A DNA stretch of 64,000 nt from Epinephelus fuscoguttatus (taxonomy: Eukaryota > Chordata > Actinopteri > Perciformes > Serranidae), in the NCBI RefSeq assembly GCF_011397635.1, contig NC_064771.1, forward strand, positions 18,167,379 through 18,231,378. The letters run 5' to 3'. Both the position numbers and the translations under genes were made by a program. The notes under the pieces are model-generated. The model had not been told where the DNA came from. It was given only the letters and a program-made list of their open reading frames with translations, and did no database searches. Positions 1 to 11,754 of the stretch are shown here, one piece after another; within the stretch, counting starts at the first letter, position 1, and the number at the start of each line of letters is the position of its first letter.

Positions 1-320
1 CAAGAGAGGAAGGACAGGGGGCCCCACAGAGACTGCTTATGTATAGGCCCCAGAATTTGGTTCTACGCCCCTGCCACATACACCACATATCTGACCTCCT
101 TACCTGATTTGATCATATTACTGTCTGTTTTGCATACATTTATGTCCGGATTTATGTCTCTGTGGTTGAGATTTGTCAAGGTAGTATGCAAATTCTGAGC
201 CAATACCATTTGTAAAGGGGATTAGAGGGAGGATTAAAGAGGTGTTTCTGAGGCGAATAAATGATTCAAAGATAGCGAGCTGCAGATGTTAACTAAGCTT
301 CTTTGCTTTCACTCTCAAAG

Positions 321-3300
321 CTAACTCCTCTGCTGGATCCCAGGACCAAGATGACGCTGATTTGTTTGAGGATTACGGCTTTCCTATACAAGAAGTAAGC
401 AGCTGTGTTAGTGGGTTGTAAAATGTAAATGCTGTGAAATTAAAACATGTTATTGAATTGATTTGATGATTTGTGTTTCTGTGATATCTCAGAGCCAGGT
501 CGTCCCATGCTTTGATCACTATCTTCAAGCCGGTAAGGGACTATTTATTATCTGGTGAATGAATTTTTGTGTCTCCGAAGGTAAATGTGAATATTCCCAG
601 AAATGCTCGCTAATTTGGAATCACTTGTCTGAATATTTCTGAACCCATCACTGTGTGCCAGCAGACTCCCCTGCCGGCCAGGATATTCTCCAGGAGTGTT
701 TAAAGGAACTGAACATTGGCCCTGAACCAGGTATCAGCTCTGCTCGTCATTTCCTCCTCGCTGCTGCAGTGTGAGCAGAAAACAAGAGTATCTAAGTTAC
801 TTTTTTCCTAGAAACACTTTTTCAGTTTCTCCAACTTTTCCACAGAGGGCACCGCAGGCTTTGAGCCTCCTCCTGAGCAACAACAGCTCCAAAACCCGGT
901 TGTGATTGGTGGACATGCGTTGCCTGAGCAACAGCAGTATCCAGTAATGTCTGAGGGTGCAGTCGGTGAAGCTGGGTTGCCTGAGCAACCGGCACATCCA
1001 ATGGAGGGAGCCGTGGGAGGAGCCTGTGATGGGCAGTTGGTGGAGCAGTTTCTTCATACTATTACCAAGACCAGTGATAGAGATAATTTCAGTAAGTTGG
1101 ATTTTACTGATTTGCACAGACACTAAAAATGACATCCTTCACAAAATATTAACATGGTATATCTTCAGTAAGGCCATAAAAACAATGTGGCCTGTTAATA
1201 TGAATAATGTTAGTCATGATTTACACCTTGAATAACCTGTTTTTATCAGCTGTTAATCGTCTTTTCTCATGAACTTCTCATCTCTTTGAATCTATAGAGA
1301 CTCAATTCAGGATAACAGTGTACTACAGAGGGGTGAAGGTGTCCGAGCAGCTGGTTCAGAATGAAGATGGAATTCGCCTCGTCTACAGGTAACATAAAAA
1401 TAAAGCTTCCATCAACTTCAATTGCCCCTGTGAACACACAAGAGTGTGCATACATAACAGTCGGAGGGAGGTGGGAGGAGCCAAATATAGTGATGGAATA
1501 CAGCCTTTGCATCATCAGAGTGAACTGAATGATTGGCAGCAACTGAAGTGAACAAGTGGGTCAAGTTGGGGCTCAGTTTTTATTAGAAGTTCTCTTTTTG
1601 TGAGTTTGTCAAATGACTTCATAACAGTGAAGTCAGGGCCTCGGGTCTAAAATCATTATAAATTAAAAAAAAAAGCTTTTATCAAAGGAAATGTGTCTCA
1701 TAAATGTTCAAAATCCAAAATTTAGCCTAGTTAGAGACATAGTCTGGTATTCTGGGAAACACATTATTCTCTTTTTTTGCTGAGAGTGAGAGATGAAAAG
1801 GTCGATACCTCTCTCATGTCTGTGTGGTCACTATGTCCAGTCAGGAGCCAATTAGCTTAGCTTAGCATAAAAAATGGAAACAGGGAAGCAGCTTGCCCGG
1901 CTCCGTCCAAAGGTGTCAAATTCTGCTTACCAGCTCTTCTAAGACACTTTTCACTCCTGATATTATCATGCGTCTTGGTCGATCAGATCACAAGTGGACA
2001 GCTTGAAATGTTTGTTTGCACTTGGCGTTAGAGTGTGTCTCAAGTGACCACTTTTGATCGGACCTCACTTCCCCGCTCTATATGCAAATGAACACACGTC
2101 ATACACTGTCATAGGAGACTACTGCTGCGGGACTGTGACAGTTGGTGAGAGTCCATCCGCACACACACACACACACACACAGACACACACACACACACAA
2201 TGACAGGGCTAACTGTCAGAATCCCACAACTAATGTTACCTAAAGTGCTGCAGCATGCCTGCATCATAATCAACTGAAGCAGCTACACTGTCAGTGGAAG
2301 CAGGGGCACTGCACTGCTCGCAGCAGTAACCTTGTTGGTATTCTTACATTTCACATTAAAATAAATCGATCAAATCAATGCATCCTGTTGCTAAAATGAT
2401 CCATTTGATTAATTCAGTACTAGTTGATAGAGCCTACACTTCCAAACCCTCCCTAACCAACTCCATGATCACTTGGGAAAACCCACTATGCACATACAGT
2501 GAAGCTGGCAGCAACAACACGCTGCAAAGACAGAGTCTGTGTAGCAGGTAAAAACACTGCTCCACTCCGCCTTCGTGACGCATCATGTCTTTGCCCCATG
2601 TATTTTGGCTGTCATTGACAGGTGTAAAGACTGAGTGGAGCCGATTCAATGTTGCTGGGAGTTTGTTGCTTGTGCTAACTGGGCAGACATTGAACTAACC
2701 ATTCGCCACGAGGAAAGCTGCTCTGGTGACGGTCCTTCAGTGCTGTGTTAAACCTGTGTAATGGCAGCAACAGAAAGCTTATCTGGTGGGCAGTCAGATA
2801 AGCAAGGAGGTCGGCTGAATCGGCGGTCCTTCAGTGTTCAGAAGTGTATTTCCCACAATGTGGCTCTGCTGTGCTTATAACCTGGTTTTCAGCTGAAAAT
2901 CTAATGAGTGTTGTCTTCACATCAGGCCTGACCTCATTGGGCCGGTTGTGGATCACGAGTCAGGCCTCACCCTGGTCTCTCTGCCAAGTCCGGGAGCCAT
3001 GCTGGATCAAACCCAAGCCAATCTGACCCAACGCATCCTGGACAAGCTGGATGGTTTAGACGTGGGGGTGTCAGGCCACGTGGTCTACGGACTGCGACGA
3101 GGGGGGGAAACCAAAGCATTCTGGAGCTTCTCCAAGTTTGACAGGAACAAGCAGCCCCAAGAGATTTCTAAACTGCAGCCTCAGCCACTGTACCAGTTCA
3201 AGGACTTTGTGCGAGGTTGGTGAGAGGAATTATGTAGCTTTTTGTCAGCCTGTGAATATGTGCCGTAGCCTGCAGGTTGGCTTGATGCAGTGATTGATTG

Positions 3301-4043
3301 TGCCTTCCCTCCAGGAATATTGGACTTCATTGATGGGAGAGACTGCCCTCCGTGCTCCCTGTTCTTCTGCCTCGGGGAGAAGTGGCCTGACCCAGACAAC
3401 AGGCCTTGGGAGAAGAAACTCATCATGGTGGAGGTGAGAGTACCTTTGAATTATTAAAGGGCACAGACAGTGTTGTGCTCTCACAGACCTTAAAGCAGTA
3501 TTTCAGTTTGGCAGAGACGGCTATTTTTTTATTCTCACTGCACACACCTCTATCAAATTTCATGAGTGATCAAACCCCCCAAATTGCTCACTCAAGGGAG
3601 CTGTAGTCAGCAGCACTTTTCAAGACGCAATTTTGTCTCAGTATTGATTAATAGCAGTGAGAGAACAAAGCCTGAATACCGGTGGTGACAGCTGATCCCT
3701 CGGGTGTAAAAGGTTTTTCTGCTCCTGAGCCTCGACAGAGGAGCGCATGCTGAGAAATGAACAGCTTATACAAAAAGTTACTTTAGAGAAAGCGGCTCGA
3801 CACGTCTCATTGCTCCGGCTCTCTCGGATTTCACAGCTTCTGTCAGGCTCAAATTTGCCATCTCGCTCTCCTCGTTCTTGTCATGGCATCTGACTTTCTG
3901 CTCCCCCCTTCTTTATTTGTCTGTCTCAGGTGGTCCTGACTTCAATGGAGGTACTGAAGGACATGGCTGTAGGAGGTGGCGCCTCCTCCCTGCAGTCTGT
4001 GGAGCTGCAGATGTCCCTCGAGGAGATGATGGAGATGTACTGA
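321..4043 (+). CDS. irf3: Interferon regulatory factor 3 (3' part; DNA-binding exons upstream of window)
   Basis: IRF3 is a cytosolic transcription factor that TBK1/IKKe phosphorylate; it then dimerises and induces type I interferon genes. Coding exons read here are 321-394 (344 is an alternative acceptor), 493-532, 665-730, 846-1091, 1298-1388, 2926-3215, 3315-3433 and 3930-4043. All junctions keep phase, giving about 346 residues. The N-terminal tryptophan-cluster DNA-binding domain is missing, so it must lie before position 1. Exons 1298-4043 encode the IRF-association domain: FRITVYYRG, then a long domain exon ending YQFKDFVRG, then CLGEKWPDP. IRF3 rather than IRF7 is favoured by the tail, where LIMVEVV followed by GGASSL resembles the mammalian IRF3 tail around the Ser385/Ser386 site. 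The protein stops soon after (EEMMEMY, TGA at 4041-4043), so the distal serine cluster of mammalian IRF3 is absent. The linker exon contains a short tandem duplication. It is convergent with the RIC8 gene. Confidence 0.85.
846..1091 (+). repeat. 57-bp imperfect tandem duplication inside the irf3 linker exon
   Basis: Two tandem units with a 57-bp offset start at about 920 and 977. They encode LPEQQQYPVMSEGAV and LPEQPAHPMEGAV. The duplication lies in the flexible Pro/Gln-rich linker before the IRF-association domain and keeps the reading frame. Confidence 0.7.
1730..1950. repeat. Dispersed teleost repeat fragment in irf3 intron (TTAGCTTAGCATAAA type)
   Basis: It contains the motif ttagcttagcataaaaaatgg followed by gaaacagggaagcagcttg. 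Related fragments recur in this window at about 37630-37720, 39715-39830 and 42205-42355, the last two in the opposite orientation. This is an interspersed repeat of unassigned class inside the long intron 1389-2925. Confidence 0.55.
2160..2200. repeat. (CA)n microsatellite in irf3 intron
   Basis: Almost pure CA dinucleotides with one AGA interruption. It lies in intron 1389-2925, which otherwise holds only repeat fragments and no recognisable exon. Confidence 0.9.
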
Positions 4044-4330
4044 CACATTCCACTGTGCCTTCAAGTCATTGTTTACCCTTTGTAATCCTTAACAAGAACA
4101 TCTCAGAAATAATCATGTTGACACGTACACCAAATAGATCATGTACTTTCAACTTGCACCATGTTTAAATATGAATATGTGCTTTTAAATTAATTCAGAC
4201 AATGGCGTTTTTTGTGTAAAACAATGAGGATCTTCTTCCATGATTAGTGATGCATTGGTGCTAGTGTTTGAGGATTAAAATCACATTTCTAAGACAGCGT
4301 GCTGCTTTCCAATGCAAAGAAACTGAGCTA

Positions 4331-4336
4331 AATAAA
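4331..4336 (+). promoter_or_regulatory. Candidate polyadenylation signal of irf3
   Basis: AATAAA about 290 bases after the irf3 stop codon, on the coding strand. It would give a 3' UTR of roughly 310 bases. Further AATAAA copies near 4925 are less likely because they fall in the 3' UTR of the opposing gene. Confidence 0.5.
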
Positions 4337-4817
4337 GGATCCGTCAGCTCAGGAGTAAACAAACTCTGTTCGCAGGCCTTCCACTTTTCCTTCATTCTGC
4401 CCTTGCAAATGTGTGTGTGCTGAAACAGATAAAGACGGACACTTTCAGAAAAACTAATCAAAATTGAAATACTGTGTGTAGCCATTAACTCAACTGCTGA
4501 GTAAAAACTACAATCAGACTGGAATTAAAGTTGATTTATCAGTGTAGGTGTGATCAGAACATCTGGATTCAGTCTAAATGTCTTTGATCTCACATCAGAC
4601 GATACAGTTTAAGCACCGTGTTCACCTGAGCACAGTCTGAGACAGTTGTGTATCGCAGTACACCAGAGAAATATGCTGTGCAGATGTTTATTTCATCTTC
4701 TACTGAAGGGTCACAGCTGACCAGTTAGAGTGTGGACCAGCCTGTGGTGGGATTTAGACTGAATGAAACTACGCATTTGAACATATAATATCAACACAAA
4801 CAAAATGCTTTCAAGAC

Positions 4818-4823
4818 TTTATT
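4818..4823 (-). promoter_or_regulatory. Candidate polyadenylation signal of the RIC8 gene
   Basis: TTTATT on the + strand is AATAAA on the RIC8 strand. It lies about 310 bases after the RIC8 stop codon (5135-5137). Confidence 0.5.
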
Positions 4824-5134
4824 AAAATATTGGGCAATGCCATCATCATTTCTTATTTTCTACTATCAGTCTCAGTCTCCAGTGTGACCTTATAGCAGCT
4901 CTATATTATTAGTCGGAATCCAAAGAATAAAAGAAAAGAAAAAATAATTTAAAAAAAGCTCTTTGTATCCTATTTGAGTTTGTTTAGTTTCATGTTTCAC
5001 TGGGTGTGGGTGAGAACTACTTCACTTCATGTCGTCAGCACATTTACTTCACACACTGTATGTATGCACTGTTAAACTTTAGAAATGGGATATTTACAAA
5101 GTAAAATCATGTTGAATGAATGGGTTTAACTGTT

Positions 5135-8100
5135 TCAGTTCTTCTCTCCTTCCTCTGCTTCTCCGTCGTTCTCTGACTCAGACTTCACCTCCTCAGTGAG
5201 GGAGTTCTCCCCCAGTCCACACAATGGGACCAGTTTGCCCTCTGAATCCACCCCCATCGGCTGGATAATGCTGTCTCTGCAAAACAGATGAGGGGTGAAA
5301 AACATGGACCATTTATTCATTAGCATTGTTGTAATTTCAGGGCTCATACAGACATTACAAGATGAAATTCAAAGACTTTCAAGTACTTTTCAAGCACTAT
5401 TTTCTTTAGGCTTCAGTGAGGAGTGTCACAGGTTTAAGACTCCCTTATATGTTTCACACCGTTAGTGAAAGGTTGTTGATAAGAGACACTGTCACTTCAC
5501 TGACCTGGACAGCTTGTTGAAGAGCATGATGAGCCTCCGAGCCTCCTCCTCCTTCTCCTCCTCTGTCATGCCCTCCATGGGGTCCGGCTGTTCTGCCTCC
5601 ACCCGCCCCGTCACCGGGTTGATGCGATCTTTGACCTGCCGGTACTCCTCAGTGTCCGAGTCGGAGTCGCTGGAGTACTGAGCGTCAGAGCTGACAGGCC
5701 TCGGCACCTGGCCGCCCAGCAGACCCCTGGTGGCCAGCAGGCCTGCTGCGTTACCGTAGCCTGTGTACTTGACAAAACGGCTCACTGGAAGTAGATGTGA
5801 TAGTGTTGATCAAAAATTGATGTTGAGGCAAGTCTTTTATTTTTCACATTATTTAAAAAAGTTGTGGCAACTTATTAAAACTCTGTACATGAAATAAAGA
5901 GATGAAAATTTAAGAAACTACACTGCACTACACCGACACCACAGGGAGTAAATAATGCATGCCGTGCAGGCAAGCATTGCTTAAAACCACTGGAATTTAT
6001 TTTAAATTCTAGTGGAATCTCCATATGATGCGTTGTCTTACCATTTTCCTTGCAGAGGACAAAGATGAGGTCAGCAGCGCAGTATTTGAGGTCTGTGTCC
6101 AGGTGAGTCATGAGACGGATCAGTCGGCTCTTCACTGTGGAGCCTTCCTCTGGCCTGTGTGACAGGTCTCTCAGAGGAGGCAGGATCTAATGACAGGAAT
6201 AAATTACATCTTCAGTTGTCTAGTTTCAAATATAATCCAAATATAGTGAGAGGCGCAAAGCTTTCTCAGAGGTATCATGGTTTTTGGGGGTATTACATGT
6301 TTCCTGATGTAATGGCGTGTTTCTCTGTGGGCTCTGCAGCTCTCTGTCAGCAGATTGAGGATTGGTGTCAACTTCTCCTTCATCTTCTCACCCTGAGAAG
6401 CAAACAGACAAGACAGAATCCCTCGAGTTATAACAGTCGCTCTTTTAAACTTCAGGCACAAATTCTTAATTTTAGCTTTTGCTCCCTCACCAGCTCCAGG
6501 CGTTTCTCCATGAACATCATCAGGGTGTGGACACAGTCCATGTTGACCCCCTGGCACTGCTTGGAGTCGGGCGCCAGTGGCACCATAAGCAGCACATCGA
6601 GACACTGGAGAGGCAGCGCTGACAACAGGTTGACTGTGTGGCTGTGGGATTGAGATACAGAAGAGAGAGTGAAGAAATAAAAATGCGACACCAGCAACTT
6701 TAAATGCATCGGCAGCGTAGTTGTCAATAATGACTGATGATAATTGCCACTGCAGTTTCCTTTCTTTATGACCTCATTTTTGTACATGCTCACCCCTGCA
6801 GTGCATCAGTGTCGTCCGGCAGCAAACACTTCCTCATCAGGCAGAGACGCAGGATGGCCACCAGGTGTCGGTAAAGAGCTGCATCATCCTGAGGCAGGAG
6901 GAAACACAGTGGGGATCATTCCTCTCCATGTAAGTTAAATTTCATACTCTGATAACACACCTGGTGGCTGACAGCTTTATTCATAGTCACTGACCTCACT
7001 TGGCTCCTGCCTGTGGGTGCTGTAGGTGATGTTGAAGAGGATTTTGAGGATCTCCACGATACACTGAGAGGCGTCTGGTGAGATTGGTGGTGCCGCTGGG
7101 TCCAGCACGCACTCATACTGGTCCTTCCACTGAACCTCCAGGCAGTTCTCCAGAGCTGCTGTGAAGATGGACACACCTCCCTCCTGCAGGAGTTACATAA
7201 GGAGTGTGAGAGCAGGAAGGAAGCCATTTCTGAGGTGTAAACATGAGTCTATTTATATCATTATTTGAACAAATCCAAGGTAACATGATAAACATATGGT
7301 TTCAATGTCTGAATATTCTTATGTATTAAAAGTTGATTGCTCTTTGAAAGGGTGTACTTGCATTATGATGCTATTAAATAATCATTATATCAGTGGCATA
7401 AAATGACAATAATATTATTTATTGCAATTATCTCTGGGACAATGTATCATCCACCAAATATAGCTATTGCAACGGGCCTAACAATAACTTTGTGTTTAAG
7501 TGAGGTTACCTGTTGAAGCTGAGTGCTGAGCTCTCGCCGTAGTGCAGTAATGAGGAACATGAGGCGTAGTTCATAGAACTGAACACTGGAGGGAGATGAG
7601 CCTCTAACACCAGAGGACAGAAGCTCCACAAGGCCACTCATGAGCCTGACGGAAAAAAATAACAAGAAGTAAGCTGTCTGGAAACTGATTTGTACAAAAG
7701 CCAAATGAAGCTTATGACAAAATACTGTCACGGTGATTAGCCATAGACAATTTTGTCTGAGCTTCACTGGAAATACCCTAAAGTCATTTAGGAATGTCTA
7801 CGTTTGACCGTAACGTGCAGGAAAAAACTGCTATGTGAACCCAGACAGACAAGTTACAGAGCCAGCAGCTGTGTTTAACAGTGTTTTGGACTGTTGTGTC
7901 CTGTGAGGACACCCACCTGAGAGCACTGAACCTCTCCTGTGCCCAGGTGCTGTTGTACACAACATTACACAACACCTTCATGGCCTCCTTTCTCTGTGCT
8001 TCCTCTCCTGAGCTCCCTTCCTTCTCCTCCTCCTCCTCCTCCTCCTCCACGTCAACCTTGCTCTCTCTGCGGTCCTTCCTCCCTCGCTCCAGCATCTTGT

Positions 8101-10728
8101 GATGGATGCCGCCCCTGTGCATTTCGTTGATGCTGGTCCTGTGGCTGCCAAACCAGCTGAGGCTGTCCAGATCTTTGTCGCTGTTGGCGTTGCTTATGTC
8201 ACTTTTGGCATCGTCGTCTAAGAACTCTTCATTTTGGTCACTGGCTTCGACGTCACCCTCATCCTCGACGGGGCGGGGATGTAACGCTTTGGCCTCAGCA
8301 ATAGAAGTGATGATGGTATCGTAGAAATCAGAGTCAGGGTCGCTGGATTCATCGCTCGTATCAGCTGTGGTCAGTCCGGCTAGTTTAGCCAGCGTCAGGA
8401 GAGCGTTGTCTGTTACCAAGGGAGCCAGGACCTTCTTGTCTCTGGAGAGGATTCGCAGGGTGCGTAGAGATACTCTCAACAGACGACTTTTGATTCCTGT
8501 TTTTATGAACCTCACCAGGACGACAGCTAAATTCTGAGGATGAAAAATATGTATTTAGTTTAACAACATTCTTAAAAAAAAACAACAACTGACAATCCCT
8601 CTGCAGAAAATGACAGTGTGAGGCACCTGTCTGAGGATGAGTCCTTGATTCTCCTGGTCGTACTCGTCACAATCGGAGTCAGAGTCAGTGTAATCCCTCA
8701 CTTTATTCTTCCTGAACTGGAACAGCAGAGCAAAGAACAAATAACATCAAATACAATTTATTTAGGTTGCGCTCATATGCAAAAAAGCAGTACTTGAGCA
8801 TAGTTTCTGAACTGTGGCAGCACTGTACCTCTTCTAGTTTTCTTTGCTTTAGGAAGTGGACAGTCCAATTTCAGTGAGCAATGCAGCAGAAGAGAGGAAA
8901 TAATGTCAACATATATTTGCATCATCACTGTGAATCAGGGGCTGTAGCATCAGTGTCATACGCAACCATTCAGAGCACTGGCAAAGAATCAAGGACTTGG
9001 GTGGACCCTGATGCTTTTGATGATGTCATGTATTATAATAAATTTACTCATCATCAATAAATTTACTCATATTTATCAGAACAGGAAAAGGGAACTACAT
9101 TGGATAAGATCAGATTAAAAAAACACAATTTACAAATTACAAATTTACAAATTAACAAAATCTAAAATTTAGTCAAATTAAGTAAAATTGTAAATCTAAA
9201 TAAAATAAATTTAAACAAATAAATAGAATTTAAAAAATTAAACATAAAATGTATGTCATCAAATAAAAAAATGTGATTAAATTCCTCATCAAACCAAATT
9301 AAATAAAAAGTTGAATGAAAAAGTATGAAATTAAAATATAATGATAAAGAAATACAATATTTATATTTACATTTATTATTTAATATCAAATTAAATTATT
9401 AGATTAAAAAAGTTAAATTGGATGAAATTTTAAATTATATACATTTTAAAATTAAATCAAATTAATTTAATTTCATTTAAATGAAAAAATTACATTAAAA
9501 ATAAGATTAAATTTCAAAAATATATATAACATTAAAGGATAAATTTAATGGAAGGACTTACTTTCCATCAGATACTTTTTTGGTCTTATTTACATTTGCC
9601 TTTTAAAAAAAAATCATAAATAAATAAAATAGCATAAAAATAAATAAATAAAATAAAAGAGGGTACTGATTCCTAGATACTACACTTCAATCCCTTACAT
9701 CCACATGGGCATATCCTTGCTTATTTGTCCTTCTGTGTACATATATGCATGTATATAGATATATTTATATACATATCTACCAACCCTTACACATCCCTAT
9801 CTGTCTGCACCTCTTCAATCAATCAGGCCAGTTAGAATAGGGAGGAAAAAGAGCAAAAGAAAAATCACAACCAAAAAATACTAAAATAACTGAATAAATA
9901 CGACATAATAAATTTCACAAATAAAAAATAGAACTTTGCTCTGTACTCTCGGGCCTTTTCCTCTCCCCTCATGCACATCACATGCAAACAACATTCCAGA
10001 AATCTGGAGCAATGAACCAAGGGGTCCTTCGGTTTACACATTCTCTCATATGTAGTCTGATCTGCTTGGCGATACTCAATCCAGTTTGTTCACATTCAAT
10101 GAAATTTATCCAGCTCCATTCTGGAATAAAAAGTCAACTCCTCCATCATATATATATATCATGTATTACATCCACCTTGTCCTCAATGAAATTTAATGGC
10201 TTTCATTAAAAGTGACATTAAATCAAATTAGATTTAAGTGTTGCAGTATGTTGTTATTCAATCGCTCCACCTGGGCTCAATCTGCCTGAGCATGCAGGGA
10301 TAGAGGATCAGGAATAACTGATACAGCACATTTACTAATCACAGACATACTGTGGAGTGGGGGTGGGGATGAGTGGATGAGACGGAGGCTTGGGGTGAGG
10401 GGGGGTTAAGCAAAGGTTAAGTTCAAGGAACACAGGTAGGACAGGGAGATGACGGTTAACTTTCTCTCAGTTAACGGGTGCATCAGTAAAAACTAACTTA
10501 CTTTCCTTCGGTCTCTCTCCTCTGCATCGAAGAAGAAGCACTGGGCATACTGTGGGAGAGAAATCAGGACAACATAATGGTCTCAGCAGCAGTGTATCAC
10601 CCAGACACGGGGATATGTGAGCTTCTGTGTTATTTTACCTCTTTGTTGAACTCCTGCAGCTGTATCTGAACACCGTTCTCATCCCCCTGCTTGATGCACT
10701 GGATAATCCCCTCCAGGTCCACGTCCAT
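5135..10728 (-). CDS. ric8a: RIC8 / synembryn (RIC8A-like) G-alpha chaperone with acidic insertions
   Basis: RIC8 proteins are cytosolic armadillo-type chaperones and guanine-nucleotide exchange factors for G-alpha subunits. Twelve coding exons in transcription order: 10728-10639, 10549-10502, 8716-8627, 8533-7917, 7645-7510, 7183-6995, 6888-6794, 6641-6491, 6392-6297, 6186-6042, 5784-5505, 5276-5135. Every junction keeps frame, giving 692 residues against about 530 in mammals. Family motifs are [55 protein letters not shown] and [12 protein letters not shown]. The C-terminal part is closer to RIC8A than RIC8B. Two parts are extra: a 30-codon acidic exon (residues 47-76, [13 protein letters not shown]) and about 128 residues (131-258) in place of a short loop, with a run of eight Glu near the end. 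The start is the ATG after a splice acceptor, so a 5' UTR exon lies upstream. It could be RIC8A itself or a third, divergent paralogue. Confidence 0.88.
9040..9660. repeat. AT-rich low-complexity block in RIC8 intron
   Basis: This block is dominated by A and T, with many AAATTAA/TTAAAT-like words in the 1.8-kb intron between the exons at 8716 and 10502. The flanks (9660-10500) hold no exon. A short TATATATA run sits near 10150. Confidence 0.7.
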
Positions 10729-11477
10729 GCTTCCTGCGCACACATAAACACACACACACAGGGACAGGAATAATCATTCAGGCCATAACAAAATTAAAGT
10801 TACACAACGACAATAATGAAGAGGATGGTCGGTGACAGCGGTTATGCATGATTACACGCATAGCTACAAAAAGACACATCCCGGTATGGTATATAAAATA
10901 AAAGCCAATAAATGTGACATTAAAGAGCAGAAATGATAGACTGTAAGTAAAATAGTCATCCTTCCATCTTATCTTCACTTTAACAATATACGTTGGATCA
11001 CTGATAAATGCCTCCTAGCTAATGAAAGCGGAATCTTGTCCATACTTAGATGTATTTTTACACACACAAGAAAAGACTGCAAACAGATTACAAAAGTTTA
11101 ACTCCATATGCTTTTATTAACTTACCTTAATCCGCCTGGTGATATAAATTAAGTTTAAGATAATATACTGTAGGTGGGCCAAAATGTCCTTAAGTGCTTC
11201 ACCTTGCCTTCCAGTGTTTCTCAGTCCACGTATGCACAGTATAAAACGCTCTACCTTTGAATTTGCTCAATTCACTTGCTTTCCAGTAACCCTCATGCAC
11301 TCAGCATGTCTCTGCATCTCTATCTCTCTGTCTGTCTCTCTGTTATTCCCTCTCTCTCTCTTTAATCCAAGAGAGATGCAGGAGCCATGGCGTGGTTATG
11401 GTTATAATCCACTAATGGACTCTAAGCTTATATCTCTCAGTGCTGACCCTCTAACCTACAGGTTTCCAGACTTGTGC

Positions 11478-11482
<5 letters not shown>

Positions 11483-11524
<42 letters not shown>

Positions 11525-11539
11525 TCTCTCTCTCTCTGT
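11483..11539. repeat. (TG)n followed by (TC)n microsatellite
   Basis: About 20 TG units run directly into about eight TC units. The short open frame across it encodes only CVCVCV and LSLS strings, so it is not a gene. Confidence 0.9.
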
Positions 11540-11754
11540 CCAGCTTTAACACACTCTTTCACTCAAATCTCTTAATAGCTTGGGAATAGCTGACATAACC
11601 ATTAAGGTTTTGTTTTTATCACGCCTCTCGAGCTGTTGCCTAACCACACTGGTGCTACTGATGGCTCAGCTGAACCTTGACAAAACACTGCTGAGAAATG
11701 TATCTACAGAGTCAACTAACATGACCTCAATATTTCTTAGCTGATAGCTTATAG

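Larger units (their letters stand above)
4044..5134. other. Convergent 3' UTRs and short intergenic spacer between irf3 and RIC8
   Basis: No coding exon is seen. The stretch holds the 3' UTR of irf3 on the + strand and of RIC8 on the - strand. The two poly(A) signals (4331, +; 4818-4823, -) are about 480 bases apart, so the transcripts may end close to each other without overlapping. Confidence 0.6.
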
